Source of the DNA: Candidatus Bathyarchaeota archaeon
Lineage (GTDB): Archaea; Thermoproteota; Bathyarchaeia; Bathyarchaeales; DTEX01
Reading direction: 5' to 3'
DNA: 64,000 nucleotides
Assembly (NCBI GenBank): GCA_018397065.1
Contig: JAGTRI010000004.1
Coordinates: 16,267-80,266, forward strand
Both the position numbers and the translations under genes were made by a program. Below are positions 9,578 through 19,263 of this stretch, piece by piece (the first letter of the stretch is position 1; each line of letters starts with the position of its first letter). The notes beneath the pieces were generated by a model, which ran no database searches, was not told the DNA's origin, and worked only from the letters and a program-made list of their open reading frames with translations.

Positions 9578-11287
9578 ATGGCATTGCTGGTAAAAAACGG
9601 GTACGTTTACGATCCTCTAAACGACGTAAAAGGCGAAATAATGGACATTTGCGTTGAAAATGGCAAAATTGTAGAAAAAATAAATGAAAAAAAAGCTCAA
9701 ATCATAGACGCATCAAACATGGTCGTGATGCCAGGCGGCATAGACATACATACACACATCGCAGGCTCAGAAGTGAACGCTGGAAGGCTTTTGCGTCCCG
9801 AAGATCACTACAATGATGTGGAAACTAGAACGGCTATAACTAGGTCAGGAGTAGGGCATTCTGTTCCATCCACTTTTACAACAGGCTACAGATATTCACG
9901 CATGGGATATACAACCATTTGCAATCCTTCTATGCCTCCTCTTGAAGCTCGGCATACCCATGAGGAGCTTGATGACACTCCAATGGTTGACAAGGCAACC
10001 TTCCCGTTGCTTGGGGATTGGTGGTTTGTCCTCGAACTTCTCCAAAAAAACCTCCTCAGAGAGTGCGCTGCTCACGTTGCTTGGCTGATATCGGCTACAA
10101 AGGGTTATGCGATAAAGATCGTTAATCCAGGTGGCGTCGAGTCATGGGGGTTTGGGAGGAATGTTAAAGATCTCGACGACCCTGTTCCAAATTTTGGAAT
10201 AACGCCAAGAGAGATTATCCGTGGGCTTTGCAAAGTCAATCATATACTAAATCTTCCCCACACAATACACGTTCATACTAATCAGCTTGGCAAACCTGGA
10301 AATTATCTAATTACACTTGAAACTATGAGATGCGTAGAGGATCTTACTTTTGAAAAAAGGCCTTCAATTCATATCACGCACTGTCAGTTTAGCTCATTTA
10401 AGGGAGATAATTGGGGAAGCATCAAGTCTGGAGCTGAAGAGATTGCAAAATACGTTAATGGACACAGCCATGTTACGATAGATATGGGTCAGGTTGTCTT
10501 TACAGAGACAACAACAATGACGGCTGACGGTCCTTGGCAGTATACTCTATATGAGCTAAGCGGAAACAAGTGGGTTAACCATGATGTCGAAACTGAAACG
10601 GCTGCCGGCATAGTTCCCTTTACTTACAAACGAAAAAGCCTTGTACATGCAACAATGTGGTCAATAGGCCTTGAACTTGCATTGCTTATAAAAGACCCAT
10701 GGAAGGTCTATCTTACAACTGACCATCCAAACGCGGCTCCTTTTACAACTTACCCGAAGATAATATCTTGGCTTATGAGCAGAAAAGCAAGAAATGTCAT
10801 GTTAAATAAGATTAACAAAAAAGCAAAGAAACGTTCTCTTCTTCCAAGCATAGACAGAGAATATGACCTTTTTGAAATCGCCATAATTACACGCGCAGGT
10901 CAAGCAAAAGCCCTAGGGATGAAAAACAAGGGGCACCTGGGGCCTAATGCTGACGCTGACATTGCGATTTACGATCTTAATCCAAAAAATGCAGACTTTC
11001 CAAAGAATTACCGAAGAGTTCGCCGTGCTTTTGAGAATTCTGTTTTCACAATAAAGGGCGGAGAAATTGTGTCAAAAAACGGAGCTATAGTGAAACCAGT
11101 CGTAGGAAGAACAATGTGGACAGATATTGAAGCCACCTCATTTACAATGGCAAATTCATACTCTGAGACTTTGAAAGACTTAAAGAAACGGTTCCGAGAA
11201 TATTGGACAATAGAGTTGGATAACTATTTTGTTACAGAAAAATTCCTAAAATCTTCGGAGCCTATACCAATTAAACCAGAGGTGTGA
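9578..11287 (+). CDS. fwdA: formylmethanofuran dehydrogenase subunit A (amidohydrolase)
   Basis: GGIDIHTHIAGSEVNAGRLLRPEDHY, KIVNPGG, HVHTNQLGKPGN, LTTDHPNAAPF; metal-ligand residues apparently intact. Confidence 0.95.
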   Translation: MALLVKNGYVYDPLNDVKGEIMDICVENGKIVEKINEKKAQIIDASNMVVMPGGIDIHTHIAGSEVNAGRLLRPEDHYNDVETRTAITRSGVGHSVPSTFTTGYRYSRMGYTTICNPSMPPLEARHTHEELDDTPMVDKATFPLLGDWWFVLELLQKNLLRECAAHVAWLISATKGYAIKIVNPGGVESWGFGRNVKDLDDPVPNFGITPREIIRGLCKVNHILNLPHTIHVHTNQLGKPGNYLITLETMRCVEDLTFEKRPSIHITHCQFSSFKGDNWGSIKSGAEEIAKYVNGHSHVTIDMGQVVFTETTTMTADGPWQYTLYELSGNKWVNHDVETETAAGIVPFTYKRKSLVHATMWSIGLELALLIKDPWKVYLTTDHPNAAPFTTYPKIISWLMSRKARNVMLNKINKKAKKRSLLPSIDREYDLFEIAIITRAGQAKALGMKNKGHLGPNADADIAIYDLNPKNADFPKNYRRVRRAFENSVFTIKGGEIVSKNGAIVKPVVGRTMWTDIEATSFTMANSYSETLKDLKKRFREYWTIELDNYFVTEKFLKSSEPIPIKPEV

Positions 11288-12112
11288 AAAATAACGATCA
11301 CGCTACAACCAAAATATTCCTTAAAGGTACCAGTCTACGCAGAATGTATTACGCCAGATATTTTCCTGGAGAAATCCATCAAAGAAATTTCAGAATTAAG
11401 AGTTTGGGAAGGAAATAGACAGAAGAGCCTTGGAGATGTATTTGACATTATTGAGAAGACTGGGGACACTGATGAAAACAACGTTATTCTTCTAAGCGGA
11501 GATTTTCATAAGGTGCGAATGATAGGGCACAAAATGACCCAAGGCACCATTATTATCGATGGTAACGCTGGCATGCGCTTAGGTGAAGGCATGAAAGGGG
11601 GAAAAATCCAAGTAAACGGCAACGTCGATTCCTGGGTTGGTTGCATGATGAAAGGTGGAAAAATTGAGGTTACTGGGTCAGCTGGAAGCTATGTTGGCTC
11701 ATCATATCGCGGATCCACAGAAGGCATGAAGGGTGGAGAAATTCTTATACATGGGAATGCTGGAAACGAGATCGGCTGTCACATGAAAGATGGCCTAATC
11801 AAGGTTGAATGTTGCGCAGGATTTTTTCCAGGAATCCACATGAGAAATGGAACAATCATTATTTTAGGTGACTGTTTAGGGCGGGCTGGTGCAGAAATGG
11901 CTGATGGAAAAATAATTGTCTGTGGATATTTGCCTTCTATTCTTCCCACTTTTACGATAGACAGCATTAGACCTGATGTTAAAGTCAATGGAGAAAGGAT
12001 AGCAGGTCCATTTTATCGTTTCACAGGTGACATCATTGAGGAAGGCAAAGGAAAGCTCTTCGTAGCGAAGAACCAAAACCCACATCTTGCATCCTACGAG
12101 AAATACCTATAA
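11288..12112 (+). CDS. fwdC: formylmethanofuran dehydrogenase subunit C; 5' start disrupted/non-canonical
   Basis: GxxxGxxMKGGxIxVxGxxG repeats (GltS-C/FwdC fold). Homologous N-terminus KITITLQPKYSLKVPVYAECITPDIFLEKSIKEISELRVWEGN is in frame from 11288, but the first canonical start codon in that frame is GTG 11513. Confidence 0.85.
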   Translation, partial: KITITLQPKYSLKVPVYAECITPDIFLEKSIKEISELRVWEGNRQKSLGDVFDIIEKTGDTDENNVILLSGDFHKVRMIGHKMTQGTIIIDGNAGMRLGEGMKGGKIQVNGNVDSWVGCMMKGGKIEVTGSAGSYVGSSYRGSTEGMKGGEILIHGNAGNEIGCHMKDGLIKVECCAGFFPGIHMRNGTIIILGDCLGRAGAEMADGKIIVCGYLPSILPTFTIDSIRPDVKVNGERIAGPFYRFTGDIIEEGKGKLFVAKNQNPHLASYEKYL

Positions 12113-12137
12113 CCTAAGTACAACTGGAGAAGACAAG

Positions 12138-13097
12138 TTGTGGCAAGTAAGTGTTAATCAAAGAGCGATGAAACTTGTAAGAAAGTTTTGTGCCAAAGCT
12201 GAGACGTACAGAGTAAAGGTAAAGAAGAGTAAGAAAGGCGCATCGATAATAGACGCTGGATTAGAAGCAAAAGGAAGTATTGAAGCAGGTAGGGTCATAA
12301 CAGAAATTTGCCTTGGAGGGCTTGGTCAGGCAAACATTTCTACTACTCAGATTGGTTCAAAAAGTCTTCCTTTAATCTCGGTTTCCACTGACTTTCCAGC
12401 AATCTCAACTCTAGGATCTCAAATGGCTGGGTGGCAAATAAAGTCTAAGGGTTTTCAAGCATTAGGATCTGGTCCCGCTCGTGCTTTGGCTTTAAAACCC
12501 AAATCGATTTTTGAACAAATTGATTACAAGGACGCTTATGACGAGACTGTGATTGTTCTTGAAACTAGCAAAGAACCACCTGAAGATGTCATAGCGAACA
12601 TTGCTGAATCGTGTCATGTAAATGTAAATAAACTCTTTCTTGTTGTTGTTCCAATAACATCTATTTCAGGAATCACTCAAGTTTCAGGAAGAGTGGTTGA
12701 GACAGGAATTCATAAACTTGTAAACATCGGCGTAGATCCAAAATGTATCTTACATGCGAAGGGCTCTGCGCCTATTCTGCCTGTTCATCATGATCCTGTT
12801 GAGGCCATGGGAAGATCGAACGATGCAATACTTTATGGAGGAGAAACATATATAGTCCTAAATTACGACGACGAGGCAAAACTTAGACAACTAACTGAGA
12901 AATCAGTTTCCTCAGCATCAAAGCAATATGGACAATCGTTTGCAGAGATTCTTAAGAAAGCAGATTTTGACTTCTATAAAATTGATCCGCAACTTTTTGC
13001 CCCTGCTGTGATGACAGTAGAAAACAAAAGGACGGGCAGAACGTTTTCTGCTGGAAAAATCAATTCAGATGTATTATTGAAAACAATAAGTCTTTAG
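12138..13097 (+). CDS. mch: methenyltetrahydromethanopterin cyclohydrolase
   Basis: SVNQRAMKLV, GLEAKGSIEAGRVITEICLGGLGQ, GSGPARALALKPK; ORF track starts at 12087 (TTG) but TTG 12138 is nearer the family N-terminus. Confidence 0.93.
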   Translation: MWQVSVNQRAMKLVRKFCAKAETYRVKVKKSKKGASIIDAGLEAKGSIEAGRVITEICLGGLGQANISTTQIGSKSLPLISVSTDFPAISTLGSQMAGWQIKSKGFQALGSGPARALALKPKSIFEQIDYKDAYDETVIVLETSKEPPEDVIANIAESCHVNVNKLFLVVVPITSISGITQVSGRVVETGIHKLVNIGVDPKCILHAKGSAPILPVHHDPVEAMGRSNDAILYGGETYIVLNYDDEAKLRQLTEKSVSSASKQYGQSFAEILKKADFDFYKIDPQLFAPAVMTVENKRTGRTFSAGKINSDVLLKTISL

Positions 13098-13144
13098 TGC
13101 AGTTAACAGAGATTCTCAGATAAGTCAAGTTCGCATTTTCATCT

Positions 13145-13753
13145 TCATGATTTGATGAAAAAGCTTTTCATCATCATTGTAAAGCCTTGATTGTTAGCTA
13201 GCGTAAGGAGAAGAACGCCTTCTATAATCATTTCAACAAACGCCTTTATAAGAATTCCAATAACTATTGGATACAACACGAAGACCGGTGTACCAAAAAT
13301 CGTTGGGAAAACTGCTAAGAAAATGAAGACCGTATAAACCGCCTCTGGAATATAAGAAATTAGAGTCGACGATATGAAATGAAGTTGGTGACGTTTCTTA
13401 TCTTTAAGTCCCATGGCGGCTATCACAATACCTGCAACTATTCCCGTTAACGCTTTACCTAGAGGCAGTGAAAATCCCGTAATTAAGTTTCCCTTTGAAA
13501 ATCCAAACTCATTTGCAGCAACCAAACCTCCTATGATCCCTGTTAAGCCGCCGATTGCTGGCCCTCCATAAAGCGCACTGACGAAGGTTGTTATGTGGGA
13601 AAGATCTAAAGCTATTGAGACGCTGTATGGTCCAAAAGAGACAGTAGGCAAAAATGGTGCGGCTATAATTGAGAGCCATGATATAACATTCCCCAATGTC
13701 CCCATAATGCATATAAAGATCCAATCTTTAGGTGAAATCATTCTAAAACGCAT
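13145..13753 (-). CDS. integral membrane protein, ECF-transporter S-component-like
   Basis: multi-TM; ALDLSHITTFVSALYGGPAIGGLTGIIGGLVAA resembles ECF S-components. Confidence 0.5.
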   Translation of the reverse strand: MRFRMISPKDWIFICIMGTLGNVISWLSIIAAPFLPTVSFGPYSVSIALDLSHITTFVSALYGGPAIGGLTGIIGGLVAANEFGFSKGNLITGFSLPLGKALTGIVAGIVIAAMGLKDKKRHQLHFISSTLISYIPEAVYTVFIFLAVFPTIFGTPVFVLYPIVIGILIKAFVEMIIEGVLLLTLANNQGFTMMMKSFFIKS

Positions 13754-13893
13754 TTAACACACCTTCTATAATGGGTTTCATGAACCAGCTGTTTGATCTG
13801 ACGGAACTTATGACCACTTATTTAAAGGTTGCTACTTAAAATTGAGTGACCTTTTTTGTAAAAAGAAAAGTGACCGTTGTTTAGAGGAATAGT

Positions 13894-14934
13894 TTAGCAA
13901 ATAGCTCTAACTCGTTTTCTTCTTGAGAGTTTAACTAGCAAATCAAGAGCCTTTTCGTCTTCAATTGGCCTTGTTCGGATAACTTTATTAGAGTTCGCTT
14001 TCCAAAATAGTTCCTCAGCTTTTTCTGTTCGAAGAACAGTTAAAGTCCAACTTTCCAAACCTAGCCCACCTACAGACATGTCAGCTAGCTCAGAAGAGAA
14101 GTCTGAACACAGCGCAATGCAGTTTCTGACATGTTTCTTCGCCTCTTTTAACTGGATTTCTTTCACATCGCCTGATTTTGTTGTAACGAGAAGTTTTCCC
14201 TTTATGTTTATTTTTGCCACGTCCGCTGCGTTAATCCCAAGTTCACTGTGCAGTAATTGTCTTATCAATCCTTCATAGGTAAAGCATTCGCTGCAGAAAA
14301 CACCAATTGTTAAGGCAACAGCTTCGGAGAATTTTTTTAAAGGTAAGGCTTGGATTTTTCTAATTGCTTGTATTTGATCAGGGGTGCCAACGAATGCAAG
14401 TTTTTTCTTTTTTTGAATTATACCTTCTTTTAATGCAATCATGTTTGGTGAATAAGTGTACCTTGTTCCAGCGCAATCCAGTATCTCCTTCGCCGTCGTA
14501 GCTAGCTTTGGAACTGCTTTCAATGGTTCAGTTTCGTTTACACCCGAGAGGACTGCGCCATCAATGTACCCTTCATTTAAAGCATAGATCAATAGTGCAG
14601 TAACAACTCCGCCATCTTGACAAACGTTTCTGATTTTTTGGTCTGTTGTTTGGGCTAAAACTATTTTACGGTAGATACCAAAGTCCTCGTTGCCCATTCT
14701 TTCTCTGTTATAAACATTTTTTTCCAGCTCTGGGATGAACAAATCATATCGCGGGCATACTTGAGCACAGATGCCGCAAGACTTGCATTCTCTTGCTAGA
14801 AACGGTTTCTCATCAATATATTCAAGACAGTTAAATGGGCATACAACAACGCAAGAAGCACAACCAATACATGATGAAGGTAAAACATGTTTTCCAAGAG
14901 TTTCTTCAAAGCTTACTTTTGGAATTTGAACCAT
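13894..14934 (-). CDS. coenzyme F420 hydrogenase/dehydrogenase beta subunit (FrhB) family with N-terminal 4Fe-4S ferredoxin domain
   Basis: CIGCASCVVVCPFNCLE and CKSCGICAQVCP, then CQDGGVVTALLIYAL and CSECFTYEG motifs. Confidence 0.85.
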   Translation of the reverse strand: MVQIPKVSFEETLGKHVLPSSCIGCASCVVVCPFNCLEYIDEKPFLARECKSCGICAQVCPRYDLFIPELEKNVYNRERMGNEDFGIYRKIVLAQTTDQKIRNVCQDGGVVTALLIYALNEGYIDGAVLSGVNETEPLKAVPKLATTAKEILDCAGTRYTYSPNMIALKEGIIQKKKKLAFVGTPDQIQAIRKIQALPLKKFSEAVALTIGVFCSECFTYEGLIRQLLHSELGINAADVAKINIKGKLLVTTKSGDVKEIQLKEAKKHVRNCIALCSDFSSELADMSVGGLGLESWTLTVLRTEKAEELFWKANSNKVIRTRPIEDEKALDLLVKLSRRKRVRAIC

Positions 14935-15016
14935 TTTTTCACCGTTCTTTGTGGTCTGAAATTATTTTGTTATATGTTAAACTTATATGCCTCTCGACTC
15001 TTTAACATAGAATCGG

Positions 15017-15928
15017 ATGAGAAATTTATCAAGTTTGTTAAGAGAAGCACATGATGTTGACCATAAAGCCTTTCTAAGGCTAATTTACCAAGTTGACCAG
15101 ATACTTTCTTCAGAAAAACAGAAAATACAGATTGTTGGAAGGCTTGTTTATTTATCTCCAAAAGGAAAGACGATAGTAATTGGCGACATTCATGGCGATC
15201 TTGGCAGTCTCGAACAAATACTGAACGAGATAAGAATATGCGAAGTCCCATTTGGAACAGATGCTTACCTTGTTTTTCTTGGAGACTACGGTGACCGAGG
15301 ACCTTTTTCTCCTGAGGTTTATTATGTCATTTTAAGTTTAAAAAAGATGTTTCCAAAAAACGTAGTTTTACTTCAAGGAAACCACGAAGGTCCACAGGAC
15401 CTTTTAGCTTCTCCACATGACTTGCCTCATCACCTATTTAGGAAATTTGGCACAGAATGGCAAACGATTTACTCGAATCTTAGCTCGCTTTTTAGAAAGT
15501 TCTATACAGCTGTACTCGTGAAAGGCAAGTTCATAATGTTGCATGGCGGAGTTCCAAGCAAGGCGAAAACTCCTGATGACGTTGCATTTGCGTATAAAAA
15601 ACACCCAGCTGAGACCCATCTCGAAGAAATATTATGGAGCGACCCAGCAGAAGACATTAAAGGCACTTGTTTTTCACCTCGGGGCGCAGGGTACCTATTT
15701 GGTGAAGATATAACAGACATGTTTCTTAGAATTGTGGATGCTAAATGTGTGATCAGAGGCCATGAACCAGCAGATGAAGGATATAAGGTCAACCATATGG
15801 GAAAGGTGACAACAATTTTTTCAAGAAAAGGTCCACCATATTATAATAATAAGGCAGCCTACGCTGTTGTTGACAGAAGCAAGGTAGATTCGGCATCTTA
15901 TATTTCATCATGTATTGAGCAATTCTAA
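15017..15928 (+). CDS. serine/threonine protein phosphatase (PPP family)
   Basis: GDIHGDLGSL, GDYGDRGPFSPEV, LQGNHEG, HGG motifs. Confidence 0.92.
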   Translation: MRNLSSLLREAHDVDHKAFLRLIYQVDQILSSEKQKIQIVGRLVYLSPKGKTIVIGDIHGDLGSLEQILNEIRICEVPFGTDAYLVFLGDYGDRGPFSPEVYYVILSLKKMFPKNVVLLQGNHEGPQDLLASPHDLPHHLFRKFGTEWQTIYSNLSSLFRKFYTAVLVKGKFIMLHGGVPSKAKTPDDVAFAYKKHPAETHLEEILWSDPAEDIKGTCFSPRGAGYLFGEDITDMFLRIVDAKCVIRGHEPADEGYKVNHMGKVTTIFSRKGPPYYNNKAAYAVVDRSKVDSASYISSCIEQF

Positions 15929-16085
15929 GAAGTTTATTTTAAAAGGCATTGAGAAAATAGGTAATAAAGATTCTAGAATCCATAAACTGTCTTGATCTTC
16001 TATCTTTCTGGAATGTTTCAAAAATATGGACACAGGATTCATATTCTTTAAAAAGTAATATTAATCACCTCAATTAACAAAGAAC

Positions 16086-16337
16086 TTGATGGTTGGAACA
16101 TCGTTGGGACAGATGATGGCTTTGAAAGTTGATCTGAAATCCATAGAAGGCGAAGGTGATTTTCCATGTCCGTCATGTGGAACTATTATCTCTCCTGACG
16201 ATGAATCGGAAAAAACCTACAAAATAATGGATATAGAAACGTTTGATGATGGCTCCCTCAAGACTTTAACAATAATCTGTAAGAAATGCCGTAAAACCAT
16301 AATTTTAGAAGGTTTTGAACTGCTAAAAAATGAGTGA
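16086..16337 (+). CDS. small zinc-ribbon protein
   Basis: CPSCGTI ... CKKCRK. Confidence 0.6.
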   Translation: MMVGTSLGQMMALKVDLKSIEGEGDFPCPSCGTIISPDDESEKTYKIMDIETFDDGSLKTLTIICKKCRKTIILEGFELLKNE

Positions 16338-16394
16338 GCCTGGTTATCCGCAAAAGTTTGTAGTCAACTTTGAGAGAAAGATTTTTCTTTTGAT

Positions 16395-17396
16395 TTGCCA
16401 TCCTATGTTGCGGTGGCCAAGCTGCAATTATATGGAATTTTCTCATCCGTAATAGGCAGTTTCCCCTTGGATGACTCTGAATCGAACAGAGAAAAGTGCA
16501 TAGAAGATCAGTTAAAATTAGGGTTGGATTTCCCATCTTATCCTCAATTGACTGAGATGGGTCCACAGTTTTTAGGTGAAATCGTGAAATATGGTAGCGG
16601 AATTCAGTTAGAAAAAACTCGGTACAAAATGAGCAGTAAAAAAATTGAGTATGAAGGTCCTCCTATAGGCTTAGAACCCTTTTTTTGGACAAAAAAATAT
16701 CTTCAAAACAAGGGTTTGGCAGAGACGGTTCATTTAAAAGTTCCTATTACAGGGCCTTTTACCCTTGCCTCTTATATTGAAATTAAAACAGGAGTTTTCC
16801 CTTTTAACTCTGCAGCTGCCGATTTGGATATTGTAAGGCAGGTTGCTGATATATTGGCAAAAAGCTGTGAAGAAGCTTCAAAGAATGCCAACATGATTTC
16901 AATCGATGAACCCATCTTAAGTGTGCTGGTAGGAACAAGAACTACCTTTGGTTACAAAGAAGAAGACATAATAAATGTACTTAATGCTTTTAAAGAGTCC
17001 TGTAAAGGCAGAATTGTGGGAACACACATTTGTGGCAGAATTTCTCCTAAACTGGTAGACATTCTTCTTGATACTGAATTTGATTATCTTAGTCACGAAT
17101 TTTGCGATATACCTCAGAATATGAAAGTGTATTCTCCAGAAAAAGTGAAGAAAAAAGAAAAAACACTATCCGTTGGCTGCGTGTCAACTAAAAATCCAAG
17201 AATCGAAAGCGTAGATGAAATTTTGGGAGTAATGAAACAGTTCAGAGAATATAGTGATTCGGTGATTTTCACTCCGGACTGTGGTTTTCGTAAGCTCTTA
17301 GTAGGTAACTTAACTAAAGATGAAGCTTATGAGATTTCTTTACGTAAAATCAGAAACATGGTTGAGGCTTTAGGGAAATTTAGGGCATCTTTCTGA
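16395..17396 (+). CDS. short (C-terminal-only) cobalamin-independent methionine synthase-like methyltransferase
   Basis: VIGSFP, PITGPFTLASYI, ISIDEPILS, GTHICGRI, CVSTKNPRIES, TPDCGFRKL; lacks the MetE N-terminal domain. Confidence 0.85.
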   Translation: MPSYVAVAKLQLYGIFSSVIGSFPLDDSESNREKCIEDQLKLGLDFPSYPQLTEMGPQFLGEIVKYGSGIQLEKTRYKMSSKKIEYEGPPIGLEPFFWTKKYLQNKGLAETVHLKVPITGPFTLASYIEIKTGVFPFNSAAADLDIVRQVADILAKSCEEASKNANMISIDEPILSVLVGTRTTFGYKEEDIINVLNAFKESCKGRIVGTHICGRISPKLVDILLDTEFDYLSHEFCDIPQNMKVYSPEKVKKKEKTLSVGCVSTKNPRIESVDEILGVMKQFREYSDSVIFTPDCGFRKLLVGNLTKDEAYEISLRKIRNMVEALGKFRASF

Positions 17397-18624
17397 CAGA
17401 GTTATTAGTTGTCTTCTCCAACAGACCAGATTCCCTAAGGATTCGGCGGAATTCCTCATCTCTTAGAGAGGCTTTTCTTCCACCAGAGTAGATTGCTTTA
17501 ATCTTTTGTAAAACGTCAAGAACTGCTTCGTTACTAGGCGTTTTTCCAGTTATTTCTTCAATCATATACTTGACTATGGCTTTACCAGACTGTTTGCCGA
17601 TAGTCAAGCGCCGTTTGTTTCCAACAAGCTCCGGAGGATACGGCTCATACGTTAAGGCGTTACTGAGAACCCCATGGGTGTGAATGCCAGATTCATGAGC
17701 AAAAGCGTAATCTCCGACAATAGCTTTGTTTGGAGGGACAACATAACCAGTGGCTTTCCCGATGAGATCAGCAGTTTCCTTAAGTTTACTAATTTTATAT
17801 CCAAACTTTTTTATGCCATGATGCATCAGAAGGTTCATTATGACTTTTTCAGTTTCTGCGTTTCCAGCTCTTTCGCCGATGCCTAGAAAAGTGGTGCTGG
17901 CATAGATTTTTGGCCAGACTCCAGACGCTGCTCTGATAGCGGCTAGTGTGTTTTCAACAGCGTTACCGAAATCGTCGTGAGCATGAATCTCGACGTTTTC
18001 TATCTTGGTTTCAGCTTTTATGGCTTTTATCTTCGCTGGAATTCCGATTGGTAGAGGAGCGTCTAAGGAGGATAGTCCAATGCCTACTGTATCACATATT
18101 CTATAGCATTTCGCTCCTGCATCTGCCACCGCGTTGATAAACCTTTTTTCGAAGTTCCAGTCTGCTCTTGTGCTATCCTCACCATGGACGAAAACCCTCA
18201 GTCCGTGATCTTTCGCTGCGTACTCGACGACTTCAACAACTCGATCGATGAGTTCTTCAGGTGTCTTTTCCGGCCATTTAGCCTTAAAGTGTATAAAAGA
18301 GACAGGATGTGAAATTCCTATGTCATCGAATCCGCAGTCAAGAGCGTTATCTACGTCTTCCTTTACTGCCCTGCACCACCCGGCTATACTGGCTTTTAGA
18401 CCCATTTTATGTATGAGTTTCGCTGCTTGTTTGTCGGGTTTTTGGAAATGGTGCAATTCGATTCTTTCAACTCCAATTTCGTCTAATAGCTTCGCAATTT
18501 TGGCAGCGTCAGTTGGAGTAACTGCTAAGCCTGGCATTTGAACTCCGTCTCTTAATGTTGTGTCATCAATTATTGGATCCGTGTGTAACGGTAAAAAGCT
18601 GAATCCAAACTTTTCAAAGTTCAC
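17380..18624 (-). CDS. homocitrate synthase / 2-isopropylmalate synthase family
   Basis: DTTLRDGVQMPG, HAHDDFGNAVENTLAA, HESGIHTHGVL; substrate not assignable by eye. Confidence 0.85.
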   Translation of the reverse strand: MNFEKFGFSFLPLHTDPIIDDTTLRDGVQMPGLAVTPTDAAKIAKLLDEIGVERIELHHFQKPDKQAAKLIHKMGLKASIAGWCRAVKEDVDNALDCGFDDIGISHPVSFIHFKAKWPEKTPEELIDRVVEVVEYAAKDHGLRVFVHGEDSTRADWNFEKRFINAVADAGAKCYRICDTVGIGLSSLDAPLPIGIPAKIKAIKAETKIENVEIHAHDDFGNAVENTLAAIRAASGVWPKIYASTTFLGIGERAGNAETEKVIMNLLMHHGIKKFGYKISKLKETADLIGKATGYVVPPNKAIVGDYAFAHESGIHTHGVLSNALTYEPYPPELVGNKRRLTIGKQSGKAIVKYMIEEITGKTPSNEAVLDVLQKIKAIYSGGRKASLRDEEFRRILRESGLLEKTTNNSVRKMP

Positions 18625-18673
18625 GCTGTAAACACCGGCCGTTTCTGTAAAACTTTTTTTTAAAAAAATGGGA

Positions 18674-18961
18674 TCACTGTGAGTTTAGAGATGCTGGATG
18701 AAAGATTGAAATTAAAGTTTCAGTGTGTACGACGTTTGGATGTTGCTCCACCATTTCGTAGATTATCTTGCCAAGCTCCTCTAAACTTTCTGCTTCAACC
18801 ACCACGACTGCATCGAACCTGCCTAGGACAGAATTAGCCATTTTTACACCTTTAATCCTTCTTGATTTCACGATTTCTTCTGAAGTCCCAGGCTTTACCG
18901 TAACCATTACGAACGCTCTTAAGGCTTTGCTGCGCAAATCTTTGGAAGGCATTTTTTTCAC
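18674..18961 (-). CDS. stand-alone Lrp/AsnC ligand-binding (RAM) domain protein
   Basis: RAFVMVTVKPGTSEEIVKS..VLGRFDAVVVVEAESLEELGKIIYEMVEQHPNVVHTETLI. Confidence 0.9.
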   Translation of the reverse strand: MKKMPSKDLRSKALRAFVMVTVKPGTSEEIVKSRRIKGVKMANSVLGRFDAVVVVEAESLEELGKIIYEMVEQHPNVVHTETLISIFHPASLNSQ

Positions 18962-19005
18962 CTAATCTTTGTTGTTTGTTTATTAACAGTTTTTCATAAT
19001 GGATT

Positions 19006-19263
19006 CTACAGTACCAAAGAGGTTTCGGTGTGTACAATGTTAGGGTCTTTTTCGATCACTTTGTAGAGGATTTCGTTTACGCTTTCAAGGTTTGGCGCCT
19101 CAATGATTACTACTGCATCGTATCTTCCATATATCGCGTCTGCTTGAACAACCTCTTTCACTTTGCTTTTTATTCTCTTAACAACCTCCAAGGATGTTGC
19201 AGGTTTCGTTTCAATAAACACATATGCTCTCATTTTTTCACCACCTTCATTTTTAATAATCAA
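19006..19263 (-). CDS. stand-alone Lrp/AsnC ligand-binding (RAM) domain protein
   Basis: paralog of the adjacent RAM protein: YVFIETKPATSLEVVKRI..IYGRYDAVVIIEAPNLESVNEILYKVIEKDPNIVHTETSLVL. Confidence 0.9.
   Translation of the reverse strand: MIIKNEGGEKMRAYVFIETKPATSLEVVKRIKSKVKEVVQADAIYGRYDAVVIIEAPNLESVNEILYKVIEKDPNIVHTETSLVL

Noticed and set aside
11285-11287. TGA between fwdA and fwdC as a selenocysteine codon
   Set aside because: It falls exactly at the normal FwdA C-terminus/FwdC N-terminus boundary and no Sec-type context is evident; a 1-nt indel at the A5 run explains the data more simply.
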